Part shown: positions 33,264-41,902 of the stretch, piece after piece | Layout of the letters: every line of letters begins with the position of its first letter | Numbering within the stretch: position 1 is the first letter of the stretch | Assembly (NCBI RefSeq): GCF_003226565.1 | Contig: NZ_QKOE01000010.1 | Location: 1-64,000 of the forward strand | Direction of reading: 5' to 3' | Length of the DNA stretch: 64,000 nt | From: Parazoarcus communis SWub3 = DSM 12120 | Lineage (GTDB): Bacteria > Pseudomonadota > Gammaproteobacteria > Burkholderiales > Rhodocyclaceae | Notes under the pieces: model-generated | Databases searched by the model: none | The model's input: the letters and a program-made list of their open reading frames with translations, nothing else | What the model was told of the DNA's origin: nothing | Translations under genes and position numbers: made by a program

Positions 33264-34628
33264 ATGGCTTCATCCCCCGACAACGTCAGCATGGCGTTGT
33301 TCTGTGATTTCGAAAACGTTGCGCTCGGCGTGCGCGATGCCAAGTACGACAAGTTCGACATCAAGCGCGTGCTCGAGCGCCTGCTGCTCAAGGGCAGCAT
33401 CGTGGTCAAGAAGGCCTATTGCGACTGGGATCGCTACAAGGGCTTCAAGGCGGCGATGCATGAGGCCAACTTCGAGCTGATCGAGATTCCCCATGTACGC
33501 CAGTCCGGCAAGAACTCGGCCGACATCCGCCTGGTCGTGGATGCGCTCGATCTTTGCTACACCAAGGCACACGTCAATACCTTTGTCATCATCAGTGGCG
33601 ATTCCGACTTTTCGCCGCTGGTCTCCAAACTGCGCGAAAACGCGAAACAGGTGATTGGCGTGGGGGTCAAGCAATCGACCTCGGATCTGCTGATTGCCAA
33701 CTGCGACGAATTCATTTTCTACGACGATCTGGTGCGCGAGAGCCAGCGCGCGGCAAACAAGCGCGATGCACGCGATGCCCAGCCGGCAGCCCGGCGCAGC
33801 CCAGCCGAAGACAGCGCCCGCCGCGAGGAGATCGAGAAACGCCGCAACCAGGCCATCGAGATCGCAGTGGAAACCTTCGAGGCCCTGCTGGCCGAGCGAG
33901 GTGACAGCGGCAAGATCTGGGCGTCGATGCTCAAGGAAGCGATCAAGCGTCGCAAACCCGATTTCAGCGAGTCGTACTACGGCTTCCGTGCTTTCGGCAA
34001 CCTGCTGGAAGAGGCCCAGTCACGCGGCCTGCTCGAGTTCGGCCGCGACGAGAAGTCCGGCGCCTATGTCTATCGCAGCAGCGGTGTCACTGCCGAGCGA
34101 GAGCCAGTGGAAGCACAGAAGCCCATGCGGGAGGCTCGCCCCAGCCGACGCAACCGTGGCGGCTCGCGTGCCGCCAAGGATGAAGCGGTCAGCGAACGCC
34201 CTGCAATCGAGCCGGCAGATCAGCCGGGCATCGATCTGGCGCCAGCGGCTGTTGTCGACTTCATTCCTGGTTCGGATGGCGGCGCCCCGGTGTCAGAGGC
34301 GCATGACATTGCACCTGAAGCGTGGCTGCCCGACAGCGAGAAAACGGCAGCCATGCCCACGGACGAGGCCGAAGAGAAACCCAAGAAAACGGCACGCCAA
34401 CGTAGCGGCACCGGCAAACGCACCAGCGCGCGCAAGAAGTCTGCTGCGGTGACCGAGGCGGAAACGACTGCGGCGAACCCGGGCGAGACGGCAGTCGATA
34501 CGGTGGAGCCAATCAAGTCCGAGACAGCCAGCACCGAGCCCATCGAGGACAGCGCCGCAGCGAAGAAGCCGCGCAAGTCCCCGGCCCGCAACCGCCGACC
34601 GCGCAAGAAGGATGCCGAAAGTACTTGA
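33264..34628 (+). CDS. NYN-domain (LabA-like) protein with OST-HTH/LOTUS domain and charged tail
   Basis: 454 residues from the ATG at 33264, after TCTGGAGAAC. The NYN domain at about 8-150 has ALFCDFENVALG, SADIRLVVDALDL and VIISGDSDFSPLVSKLRE, whose aspartates form a PIN-like nuclease centre. Residues about 190-270 (RNQAIEIAVETFEALLAERG, IWASMLKEAIKRRKPDFSE, FGNLLEEAQSRGLL) fit an OST-HTH/LOTUS RNA-binding fold. The last 180 residues are low-complexity, rich in Ala, Glu, Lys, Arg and Pro, ending in a basic stretch. A role in RNA processing is likely, but the target is unknown. Confidence 0.85.
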   Translation: MASSPDNVSMALFCDFENVALGVRDAKYDKFDIKRVLERLLLKGSIVVKKAYCDWDRYKGFKAAMHEANFELIEIPHVRQSGKNSADIRLVVDALDLCYTKAHVNTFVIISGDSDFSPLVSKLRENAKQVIGVGVKQSTSDLLIANCDEFIFYDDLVRESQRAANKRDARDAQPAARRSPAEDSARREEIEKRRNQAIEIAVETFEALLAERGDSGKIWASMLKEAIKRRKPDFSESYYGFRAFGNLLEEAQSRGLLEFGRDEKSGAYVYRSSGVTAEREPVEAQKPMREARPSRRNRGGSRAAKDEAVSERPAIEPADQPGIDLAPAAVVDFIPGSDGGAPVSEAHDIAPEAWLPDSEKTAAMPTDEAEEKPKKTARQRSGTGKRTSARKKSAAVTEAETTAANPGETAVDTVEPIKSETASTEPIEDSAAAKKPRKSPARNRRPRKKDAEST

Positions 34629-34670
34629 TACGGACAACCTGCCGGCGGGCGGCTCCGGACAGCTCGCAGG

Positions 34671-37055
34671 CTATGCCGATGAGCTGATGCTGCCCGACCT
34701 CGCCCAGGGGGAATTGGCCATCCACACATCCAGGTCGGCGACAGCAAGTGGGCGGCTGACGAGATAGCCTTGGGCGAGGTCGCAACCAAGCTCACCCAGC
34801 CGTAGCAGGATGTCCTCCGTCTCCACGCCTTCGGCGGTCACCGTAAGACCCATGTCGTGCGCGAGTTCGATCGTGGAGCGCACGATGATTTCATCACCCG
34901 GATGCGTGGTCAGGTTCATCACGAAGCTGCGATCGATCTTCAACTCATGCACCGGCATCTGTCTTACGTAGGACAGTGACGAATAACCGGTGCCGTAGTC
35001 GTCGATTGATAGCGAGCAGCCGGTCGCGCGCAAACGCTCGAGATTGGCGAGCGCATTGCGCGGGTCGTCCACCACCGCGCTTTCGGTAATCTCGAGGGTG
35101 ATCAGACGCGCCTCGCAGGCATGTGCCTCCAGCATCCGCACAAAGGTCTCCGGCAGATCGGGTTGCAGCAGATCGCGTGCCGAGATGTTCAGGCCAACAT
35201 GGATCTCCCGCCCCGCCCGCTGCCATTCGGCACACTGCTGGATCGCACGGTTCATCACCCACTGGGTGATCGCCTTGATATACCCCGTCTGTTCGGCGAA
35301 GGGAATGAACTCCATCGGCGGAACAAACCCGCGCTGAGGATGGACCCATCTTACCAAGGCCTCCAGATGCAGCGCCTTGTCGGGCTTGAAAGCATACTTG
35401 GGCTGATAGTAGAGCACCAATTCATCGCGCTCGACAGCCTGCCGCAATTCAGTCAGCAAGGACAGCCGGGCGGCATTGCGCTGATGGTGAGTCGGGTCGT
35501 ACACCTCCACCGTGGCGTTGTGGCGCTTGGCCTTGTACATCGCAACGTCGGCACAGCGGATCAGGTCACCGGCATCCGTGCAGTGCTGGGGAAAAAGGGC
35601 GATGCCGATGCTTGCCCGCACGTCGACCAACTGTCCCTGGATGCTCATCGGATGTTCGAGTGCAGTCGCAATCCGGCCTGCGACGATTCGTGCGACCGTA
35701 TCATCCGCATCAGGAATCAGTAAGCCGAACTCGTCCCCCCCGAGCCGGGCAGCGGCATTGCCATCGAGCCTCATGTCAGCACTGAGGTCACGCTGGCGAA
35801 CCCCAGCGACCCGAAGACGCCGGCCAACCTCACACAACACCAGATCCCCGAAGCCGTGACCCAGCGCGTCATTGATCAGCTTGAACCGGTCGATATCGAG
35901 TGTCAGCACCGCAATCTGCTGCGCTCGAAGTGCAGCCAGCTCGACGGCGGCATGAAGTTGCTCCATGAAATGGACACGATTGGGTAGCCCGGTCAGGGCA
36001 TCGCGATACGCAAGCTCGGAGATGCGCGCCTCACGGCTGGCAATAGCTTCGGTCATCAGGCTGAAGGCATCCGCAAGCTGACCGATTTCATCACCACGCT
36101 CGACTGCAGGTGGTTCGGCATAGCGCCCGGACCCCACCTCGCGAGCAAAGCCGGCCAACCGGCTGACCGGCGAAGCGATGGTCCGCCCCAGTATCAGACT
36201 TGCCAACACCATCACCAACATGGCCGCCAGCGACAAGCCGGACCATTCACGATACAGACGCTCCCACGGCGCAAGCGCGCCTTTCAACGAAAGTTGCAGG
36301 ACGGCGAAGATCTCGGTCTGCTCAAGCGCCTCGATCGTGTGCGTGTGGCCGCGATACTCCTCGTTATCGATCTCAAGTGAACGGGCTTCGGCAACGTTCA
36401 GCAGCGCCCCCTGCCCGGCCGCGTCGAGGGTACTGGCCGCGATCTGGCGCGGTGAGGACGGAGACTGCACCAGAAAGCTCACCTCGAGCCCGGTCAGATG
36501 CTTGAGGTCGCGCACGAAAGGCTCATCGACGACAAAACCGATGACGACCCAGGCAACCGGAACCGGTGCAAGCATCGGGACGACCACCAGCTGGTACAGA
36601 CGCCCCTGCGCCAAGGTGAAACCGGTGGCCTGACCGTCCCGACGCGCCTCGTCCACCAGTTGAGTCAGACGAGGCGAAGCGATTCGGGTCGGATCGGGAT
36701 AGGCACCGATGACGGTCTCATCCAGATCAAGCAGCAGCATCAGGCTGGCATCGATTCTCGAACCGTGGTTCTCGAGTGCCGACTCGATCGTCGCGGCATC
36801 CCGGCTCAGCAAGGCTTCGCGAAAGCCATAGTCCGCGGTCAGCACCCGGGCAGCCTGCGCAAGCTGAGCATTGCGCTGATCGAGCAGACGCGAAAACACG
36901 CGATCGCCGGTTTCAAGCCGGGCGTCGACCTCCTCCAGCGCACTCGAGCGACCGATTTCCGCAAACAGGAACAGCCCGCCAAGCTGTACGGTCAGCAGGA
37001 TCAGGGCAAACCAGACGGCGATCCGCCACTGCAGTCGCTTGAAACGCAGGCGCAT
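34671..37055 (-). CDS. Membrane GGDEF-EAL protein (cyclic-di-GMP turnover)
   Basis: 794 residues. Helix 1 (about 10-32), a periplasmic sensor of about 240 residues, helix 2 (about 270-295), a HAMP domain, a GGDEF domain with intact RLGGDEFGLL, and an EAL domain with EALVRWVHP, NISARDL, TLEITESAV and SIDDYGTGYSSL. Both motifs look catalytically competent. In such tandem proteins the EAL phosphodiesterase often dominates with GGDEF acting as a GTP sensor (general knowledge). Its start overlaps the stop of the cupredoxin-like gene, so the two are one operon. It is convergent with the NYN gene. Confidence 0.93.
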   Translation of the reverse strand: MRLRFKRLQWRIAVWFALILLTVQLGGLFLFAEIGRSSALEEVDARLETGDRVFSRLLDQRNAQLAQAARVLTADYGFREALLSRDAATIESALENHGSRIDASLMLLLDLDETVIGAYPDPTRIASPRLTQLVDEARRDGQATGFTLAQGRLYQLVVVPMLAPVPVAWVVIGFVVDEPFVRDLKHLTGLEVSFLVQSPSSPRQIAASTLDAAGQGALLNVAEARSLEIDNEEYRGHTHTIEALEQTEIFAVLQLSLKGALAPWERLYREWSGLSLAAMLVMVLASLILGRTIASPVSRLAGFAREVGSGRYAEPPAVERGDEIGQLADAFSLMTEAIASREARISELAYRDALTGLPNRVHFMEQLHAAVELAALRAQQIAVLTLDIDRFKLINDALGHGFGDLVLCEVGRRLRVAGVRQRDLSADMRLDGNAAARLGGDEFGLLIPDADDTVARIVAGRIATALEHPMSIQGQLVDVRASIGIALFPQHCTDAGDLIRCADVAMYKAKRHNATVEVYDPTHHQRNAARLSLLTELRQAVERDELVLYYQPKYAFKPDKALHLEALVRWVHPQRGFVPPMEFIPFAEQTGYIKAITQWVMNRAIQQCAEWQRAGREIHVGLNISARDLLQPDLPETFVRMLEAHACEARLITLEITESAVVDDPRNALANLERLRATGCSLSIDDYGTGYSSLSYVRQMPVHELKIDRSFVMNLTTHPGDEIIVRSTIELAHDMGLTVTAEGVETEDILLRLGELGCDLAQGYLVSRPLAVADLDVWMANSPWARSGSISSSA

Positions 37056-37666
37056 CAGGGACGTTCCCCGATGATCAGCGTCTCGCTTTGCGCGCCGCTC
37101 AAGCGGATGCGCCGTTTGGCAATCTCGTCCCGCCCGACCCAGCGTGAATGCCAGTACTGCAGCTCGTACTCGCCTTCCGGCAGATCGGCCATCCGTCCCT
37201 GTCCCTGCGCATCCGTGACCGCCAGCCAGGGCGTATCCGCAACCATGACGTAGGCCACCATCTGGTCATGAATGTTGCAACCCAGCACGACGATACCGGG
37301 CGTATCGAAGACGACGGGCTGTGCCGGTGTGCCGATATAGAGTTTCAGCTCGAAAGACTTCGCTTTCGAGAACGAGTACACATGATGCCGTACGGTATCG
37401 CGGTTCGGAAAATGAATCGCCGTACCGGTCTGTACGGCCGACATCGCCGGCATGAAGGTCTTGGCGGCCTGGACAATCTCCGCATGGTCGTTGCGCAACG
37501 TCGGCTTGGGTCCTGACTGGGGCACCAGCGCAAGCGCAACATGCTCGAGCATCCCTCCCTTTTCGTCCATCACCTTTACCGAAAGGCTTGCAGCCGACAC
37601 CACACCGCTACATAGTCCTGAAGCGATACAGACCCATCGAAAAAAATGCTTGGTGAAATTCATCAC
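37055..37666 (-). CDS. Cupredoxin-like periplasmic protein (methylamine-utilisation-protein type)
   Basis: 203 residues. A signal peptide ends near VSA before ASLSVKVMDEKG. The type 1 copper ligands are visible: His in TVRHHVYSFS, then Cys, His and Met in VLGCNIHDQM. A carboxypeptidase-regulatory-like beta domain (LAVTDAQGQGRMADLPEGEYELQYWH, in part) follows. It probably binds copper in the periplasm. The stop overlaps the start of the GGDEF-EAL gene (TGATG), which suggests that the cupredoxin works with, or is sensed by, the periplasmic domain of that protein. Confidence 0.85.
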   Translation of the reverse strand: MMNFTKHFFRWVCIASGLCSGVVSAASLSVKVMDEKGGMLEHVALALVPQSGPKPTLRNDHAEIVQAAKTFMPAMSAVQTGTAIHFPNRDTVRHHVYSFSKAKSFELKLYIGTPAQPVVFDTPGIVVLGCNIHDQMVAYVMVADTPWLAVTDAQGQGRMADLPEGEYELQYWHSRWVGRDEIAKRRIRLSGAQSETLIIGERP

Positions 37667-37810
37667 GCAGTCTGATCCAGAAACAGGTTCGTTAGCGAGG
37701 CGCGCTTGCTGCGGTGTGCGGGCACAAGCAGAATCCTATCCGAAAAGTCGCATGCGGCTGAACTTTGCGATACACCCAACGGTCTGCTGACGACCTAACA
37801 GGGAGACATC

Positions 37811-38695
37811 ATGACGCCAATCCGCAGGCATGTGACAACAGCGGCCGTTGCCCTGGCCCTCGCAAGTACCAGTGCGTTTGCCACCGACGCATCACCCCTG
37901 ACCAAGATCAAGATGCACGCCGTCACTGCATCCCACACCTTGATCACGGTTTCCGCCGCCGAGCCGCAGAAGATCCTGTCCAGCGTCAGGCTGACGGGGC
38001 TTGCACCAGACGAACGGATCCTGGGTATCGACTATCGAGTGGCACGCGGCATGTTGTATGCACTGGGTAGTCGCGGCCGCCTCTTCGTCATCGATACCGC
38101 CAGTGGCGTGCTGAGTCCGGTCGGTGACGACCTGTTTGGTATCCCCTTACAGGGGCAGCAGTTCGGTTTCGATTTCAATCCGGCAGCCGATCGTATCCGT
38201 ATCGTGTCCGACGCGGCTCAGAATCTGCGCGCACATCCCGATACCGGCGCACTGGTGGACTTTTCACCGGAAGAAACGGGCCTGCAGGCCGATGGCGCAC
38301 TGGCCTATGTCGCAGACGATCCGAACGCGGGTCGAGCCCCCAGGATCGTTGGTGCAGCCTACACTTACAACACCAAGGATGAGAAGCTGACAACCAACTT
38401 CGCCATCGACATCGCGCGTGGCGATCTGGTGCGTCAAGGCTCGGTGGAAGGTACGCTACCTGTGGTCTCTCCCAATACCGGCAAATTGAGTACCGTCGGC
38501 TCACTGGGGGTCGAGGGCATCATCGATGCGCATTTCGATATTTCGGATGTCTCAAACACCGCACTGGCGGCTTTCAGCACCGCAGGCACGCCCGGCTACG
38601 TCCTGCATCAGATTGACCTGAGTTCGGGCAAAGCCCGGATGATTGCGCCACTTGGTACTGGCGAGGCTATCGTCGGCATCGCGATCGAGCCCTGA
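37811..38695 (+). CDS. Exported DUF4394 protein
   Basis: 294 residues. The signal peptide ends near AFA before TDASPLTKIK. DUF4394 landmarks are LAPDERILGIDYRVARGMLYALG, GRLFVIDTASG, FGFDFNPAADRIRIVSDAAQNLR and the PNTGKLSTVGSLGV region. It likely forms a beta-propeller. Function is unknown. AGGGAG precedes the ATG. It is a single gene ending at a bidirectional terminator. Confidence 0.88.
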   Translation: MTPIRRHVTTAAVALALASTSAFATDASPLTKIKMHAVTASHTLITVSAAEPQKILSSVRLTGLAPDERILGIDYRVARGMLYALGSRGRLFVIDTASGVLSPVGDDLFGIPLQGQQFGFDFNPAADRIRIVSDAAQNLRAHPDTGALVDFSPEETGLQADGALAYVADDPNAGRAPRIVGAAYTYNTKDEKLTTNFAIDIARGDLVRQGSVEGTLPVVSPNTGKLSTVGSLGVEGIIDAHFDISDVSNTALAAFSTAGTPGYVLHQIDLSSGKARMIAPLGTGEAIVGIAIEP

Positions 38696-38701
38696 GCCCC
38701 C

Positions 38702-38734
38702 GACAGGCCGTCCCCTCATCGGTCGCGGCCTGTC
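38702..38734. terminator. Bidirectional hairpin terminator
   Basis: GACAGGCCG (38702-38710) pairs perfectly with CGGCCTGTC (38726-38734), in the 55-base gap between two convergent genes. The tail ATCCTT is only partly T-rich. Confidence 0.6.
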
Positions 38735-38750
38735 ATCCTTACGGTCAAGA

Positions 38751-39293
38751 TCAACGGATGAAGTCGCGGTTGACCTCGCGGAACAGAGGCGTGCCACCCT
38801 TTCTCAACCACTCGAAGGCCACCATCTCTCGCGACACCACATCGATGCCGTGGCTACGCATGCGCTCGAACGCCAGATCCCGATTGGCCGGGTCGCGCGA
38901 CCCGGAGGCATCGGCTACCACGAACACTTCCTTGCCAGCCCAGCGCAGTTCAAGCGCCGTCTGTTGCACACACACGTGAGCCTCAGTGCCGCAGATCACC
39001 ACCTGACGGCAGTCAGACACGGCAGTTGCTGACAGACAGCCGTCCGCACTGGCGGAAAAATGCTGCTTGGTCACATAAGCTGCTGCAGGTGTCACCGCCT
39101 TGAGGCGCGGATCGGTATGGCCGATCTTGTCCGGGAAATGTTCGGTCACCACCACTGGAACATCAATGCGCGACGCAACGCCGGCCAGCCAGATCACGTT
39201 CGAGATGATGCGCTCACCCTCGTGAATGGCTGGCGCCAAGCCTGTCTGCACATCGATGATCAGCAGCACTGATTTTTCGGCGTTCATCAGCAT
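38751..39293 (-). CDS. Isochorismatase-family cysteine hydrolase
   Basis: 180 residues. The catalytic triad positions are visible: Asp in LLIIDVQTGL, Lys in YVTKQHFSA and Cys in GTEAHVCVQQTALEL. The cis-peptide motif is also present. Members hydrolyse amides such as nicotinamide or N-carbamoyl compounds, or isochorismate; this small stand-alone form (YcaC/SurE-neighbour type) has no assigned substrate. It lies 9 bases downstream of acetoacetyl-CoA ligase and is probably co-transcribed. Confidence 0.88.
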   Translation of the reverse strand: MLMNAEKSVLLIIDVQTGLAPAIHEGERIISNVIWLAGVASRIDVPVVVTEHFPDKIGHTDPRLKAVTPAAAYVTKQHFSASADGCLSATAVSDCRQVVICGTEAHVCVQQTALELRWAGKEVFVVADASGSRDPANRDLAFERMRSHGIDVVSREMVAFEWLRKGGTPLFREVNRDFIR

Positions 39294-39302
39294 GTCGTGC
39301 TC

Positions 39303-41279
39303 CTAGTCGGCAAGTTCGGGACGGTTGCCGAACAGCGCGAGCGCTTCCGGATTGGCCAGCGCCTCGAGATTCTTGACCGGGCGGCCGTGCACGACATTGC
39401 GTACCGCGAGTTCGACAATCTTGCCGCTCTTGGTGCGGGGGATATCGGCAACCTGCACCACCTTGGCCGGCACATGGCGGGGCGTGGTGTTGTCGCGGAT
39501 GGTCTGCTTGATGCGTTTGATCAAGGCCTCATCCAGGATCAGACCATCACGCAACTTGACGAACAGCACCACGCGAACGTCATTGGGATTCTGCGGCGGC
39601 CAGTCCTGGCCGATCACCAGTGACTCGACCACTTCATGCAGTTTCTCGACCTGACGGTAGATCTCTGCAGTGCCAATCCGCACACCGCCCGGATTCAAGG
39701 TCGCGTCCGAACGACCATAGATGATCAATCCACCCTGTTCGGTGATTTCACAGAAGTCACCATGACACCACACATTGGGGAAACGGTCGAAATACGCCGC
39801 ATGATATTTGCTGCCGTCGTCGTCGCCCCAGAAGCCCAGCGGCATCACCGGAAAAGGTTTGGCGCACACCAGTTCGCCCTTTTCGCCCCGCACCGGACGC
39901 CCCTCGTCGTCCCATACATCCACCGCCATGCCCAGACCGCGGCACTGGATCTCGCCCCGCCAGACCGGCAGCACCGGACTACCCAGCACAAAGCAGGAGA
40001 TGATGTCGGTTCCACCCGAAATCGAAGACAGCTGCAGATCAGCCTTGATCTCGCGATACACGTAATCGAAGCCCTCGGGCACCAAGGGGCTGCCGGTGCT
40101 CATCATCGCGCGGACGCTTGTCAGCCGGTGAGTTTCGCGCGGCTTCAGCCCAAACTTGGCGCAGGCGTCAATGAACTTGGCCGAGGTGCCGAAATGGGTC
40201 ATGCCTTCAGCGTCGGCGTAGTCAAACAGGATCCGGTTGTCACCCGCAAACGGCGAACCGTCGTACAACAGCAAGGTAGCTCCTGCAGCCAGTCCGGACA
40301 CCAGCCAGTTCCACATCATCCATCCGCAGGTGGTGAAGTAGAACACCCGATCGCCCGGCTTGACATCGCCATGCAGGCGGTGCTCCTTGAGATGCTGCAG
40401 CAGGGCACCACCCGCGCAATGGACGATGCACTTGGGGACCCCCGTCGTCCCCGACGAGTACATGATGTACAGAGGATGATCGAAAGGCAGCGCCTCGAAC
40501 GCGATCTCGGTGACTGCATGATGCGGCGCAATGAAGTCCGCAAACATGCGGGCATGCGGAATACCCTGCAGTTCATGCGCCTGGTGCACATAGGGCACGA
40601 CCACGACGCGGGTCAGCGAGGGCAACTGACGAGCGATCTCGCTCAGTTTGTCCAGGCAATCGATGGTCTTGCCACCGTAAAAGTAGCCGTCACACGCGAT
40701 CAGGACCTTGGGCGCACTCTGTCCGAACCGGTCCAGCACCCCCTGCACGCCAAAGTCGGGCGATGCCGAGGTAAAGATGGCACCGATGCTGGCCGCAGCC
40801 AGCATCGCGATCAGGGTTTCCGGCATGTTGGGCATGAACGCGGCCACCCGATCGCCCTTGACCACCCCCTGCTCGCGCAAGGCCGCCGCAAAACGCGCCA
40901 CGGCCCGGTAAAGCTCGCCGTGGGACATCCGGTTCTTGACCTTGTCCTCACCCCAGAACACCAGGGCATCATGCGCATCGCGACTGCGCAACAGGTTCTC
41001 GGCAAAGTTGAGACGGGCATCCGGAAACCACTTTGCCCCCGGCATGCGGTCGCCATCGATGAGCACTCGCTCACCGCGCGCCCCGATCACCCCTCCATCG
41101 TCCCAGACACTGACCCAGAACTGTTCAGGTGCGCTCACCGACCAGTCATACAGTGCGGCGTAATCCGGCAGGGCAACGCCCCAGGTCGCCTCTGCCTTGC
41201 GCCGGAATGCCGTGACGTTTGCCGACTCGATGCGGGCCGCGGACGGCGCCCACAGGGGCAGGTTCATGCTGATGCTCAT
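39303..41279 (-). CDS. aacS: Acetoacetyl-CoA ligase
   Basis: 658 residues, the usual length. The AMP-binding motif is [14 protein letters not shown], followed by [32 protein letters not shown] and [22 protein letters not shown], quoted as landmarks. The N-terminal extension with [15 protein letters not shown] separates it from acetyl-CoA synthetase. It activates acetoacetate with ATP and CoA, feeding ketone-body or polyhydroxybutyrate metabolism. The catalytic lysine is in [14 protein letters not shown] second possible start (MNLPLW) is four codons in. Confidence 0.94.
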   Translation of the reverse strand: MSISMNLPLWAPSAARIESANVTAFRRKAEATWGVALPDYAALYDWSVSAPEQFWVSVWDDGGVIGARGERVLIDGDRMPGAKWFPDARLNFAENLLRSRDAHDALVFWGEDKVKNRMSHGELYRAVARFAAALREQGVVKGDRVAAFMPNMPETLIAMLAAASIGAIFTSASPDFGVQGVLDRFGQSAPKVLIACDGYFYGGKTIDCLDKLSEIARQLPSLTRVVVVPYVHQAHELQGIPHARMFADFIAPHHAVTEIAFEALPFDHPLYIMYSSGTTGVPKCIVHCAGGALLQHLKEHRLHGDVKPGDRVFYFTTCGWMMWNWLVSGLAAGATLLLYDGSPFAGDNRILFDYADAEGMTHFGTSAKFIDACAKFGLKPRETHRLTSVRAMMSTGSPLVPEGFDYVYREIKADLQLSSISGGTDIISCFVLGSPVLPVWRGEIQCRGLGMAVDVWDDEGRPVRGEKGELVCAKPFPVMPLGFWGDDDGSKYHAAYFDRFPNVWCHGDFCEITEQGGLIIYGRSDATLNPGGVRIGTAEIYRQVEKLHEVVESLVIGQDWPPQNPNDVRVVLFVKLRDGLILDEALIKRIKQTIRDNTTPRHVPAKVVQVADIPRTKSGKIVELAVRNVVHGRPVKNLEALANPEALALFGNRPELAD

Positions 41280-41318
41280 CTCGTCTCCTCTTTTATTATT
41301 GAAGTTATTCGATAATGA

Positions 41319-41729
41319 TTAATCAAAAATCAGGCGGATTGTATCCGGCAACGGGGAGGACTTGCCAGTGCGGGTGTCCATCCACACCGTTTTTGCTGCA
41401 CCATCGGCATAGAGCCGATCTTCACCCTCGACAAACAACTCATACCAGGTCATCACACTGGTCCTGCCCGGTTCGCCGCCGTACATCTTCACAATGACGG
41501 TTGCGGGATAATTGACCGGTGCGTAAAAGGTACAACTGGCATTGATGATGACCGGCCCGACCGGCTCCTCGGGGCTGACCCGTGACCCCTGGCTTTCGAG
41601 CCACTCGACGCGCGCCTGCTCAAAATAACGGAAGTAGATCGTATTGTTGACGTGACCATACGCATCCATGTCCCCCCAGCGCACTGGAATGCGGGTTTCG
41701 AGCAGTAATTTTCGGTTATCTTCACTCAT
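41319..41729 (-). CDS. Hotdog-fold acyl-CoA thioesterase (YbgC/4-hydroxybenzoyl-CoA type)
   Basis: 136 residues from the ATG at 41727-41729 (MSEDNRKLLL), with GGAGACC upstream. The active-site pattern VRWGDMDAYGHVNNTIYFRYFEQAR is textbook for this family, with Asp in GDMDAYGHVN. It hydrolyses acyl-CoA or aryl-CoA thioesters. Its place in a fatty-acid and ketone-body neighbourhood favours acyl-CoA. It lies 39 bases upstream of the acetoacetyl-CoA ligase gene in the same direction. Confidence 0.9.
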   Translation of the reverse strand: MSEDNRKLLLETRIPVRWGDMDAYGHVNNTIYFRYFEQARVEWLESQGSRVSPEEPVGPVIINASCTFYAPVNYPATVIVKMYGGEPGRTSVMTWYELFVEGEDRLYADGAAKTVWMDTRTGKSSPLPDTIRLIFD

Positions 41730-41902
41730 TCTGGTCTCCGGATCATGTTTTAGCCTGTCGCCGGAATTTACCATACGCACCCGTATGTTTTAGAATGTCC
41801 GTGACTTGCATCGGTGCGGTGCGCGCATACCCGCGCCCTCGTATTACACTGATGCCCGCAAAAATTCGAATACCAATAAGCTTAAGGTAAAAGGAGAACG
41901 GG

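Noticed and set aside
39636-41315. 559-codon frame opposite the acetoacetyl-CoA ligase gene
   Set aside because: Antisense shadow of a recognised gene with no motif. The same applies to long frames opposite nrdJ (29480-31312), hoxF/hoxU (26686-28611) and ETF-QO (41882-43552).
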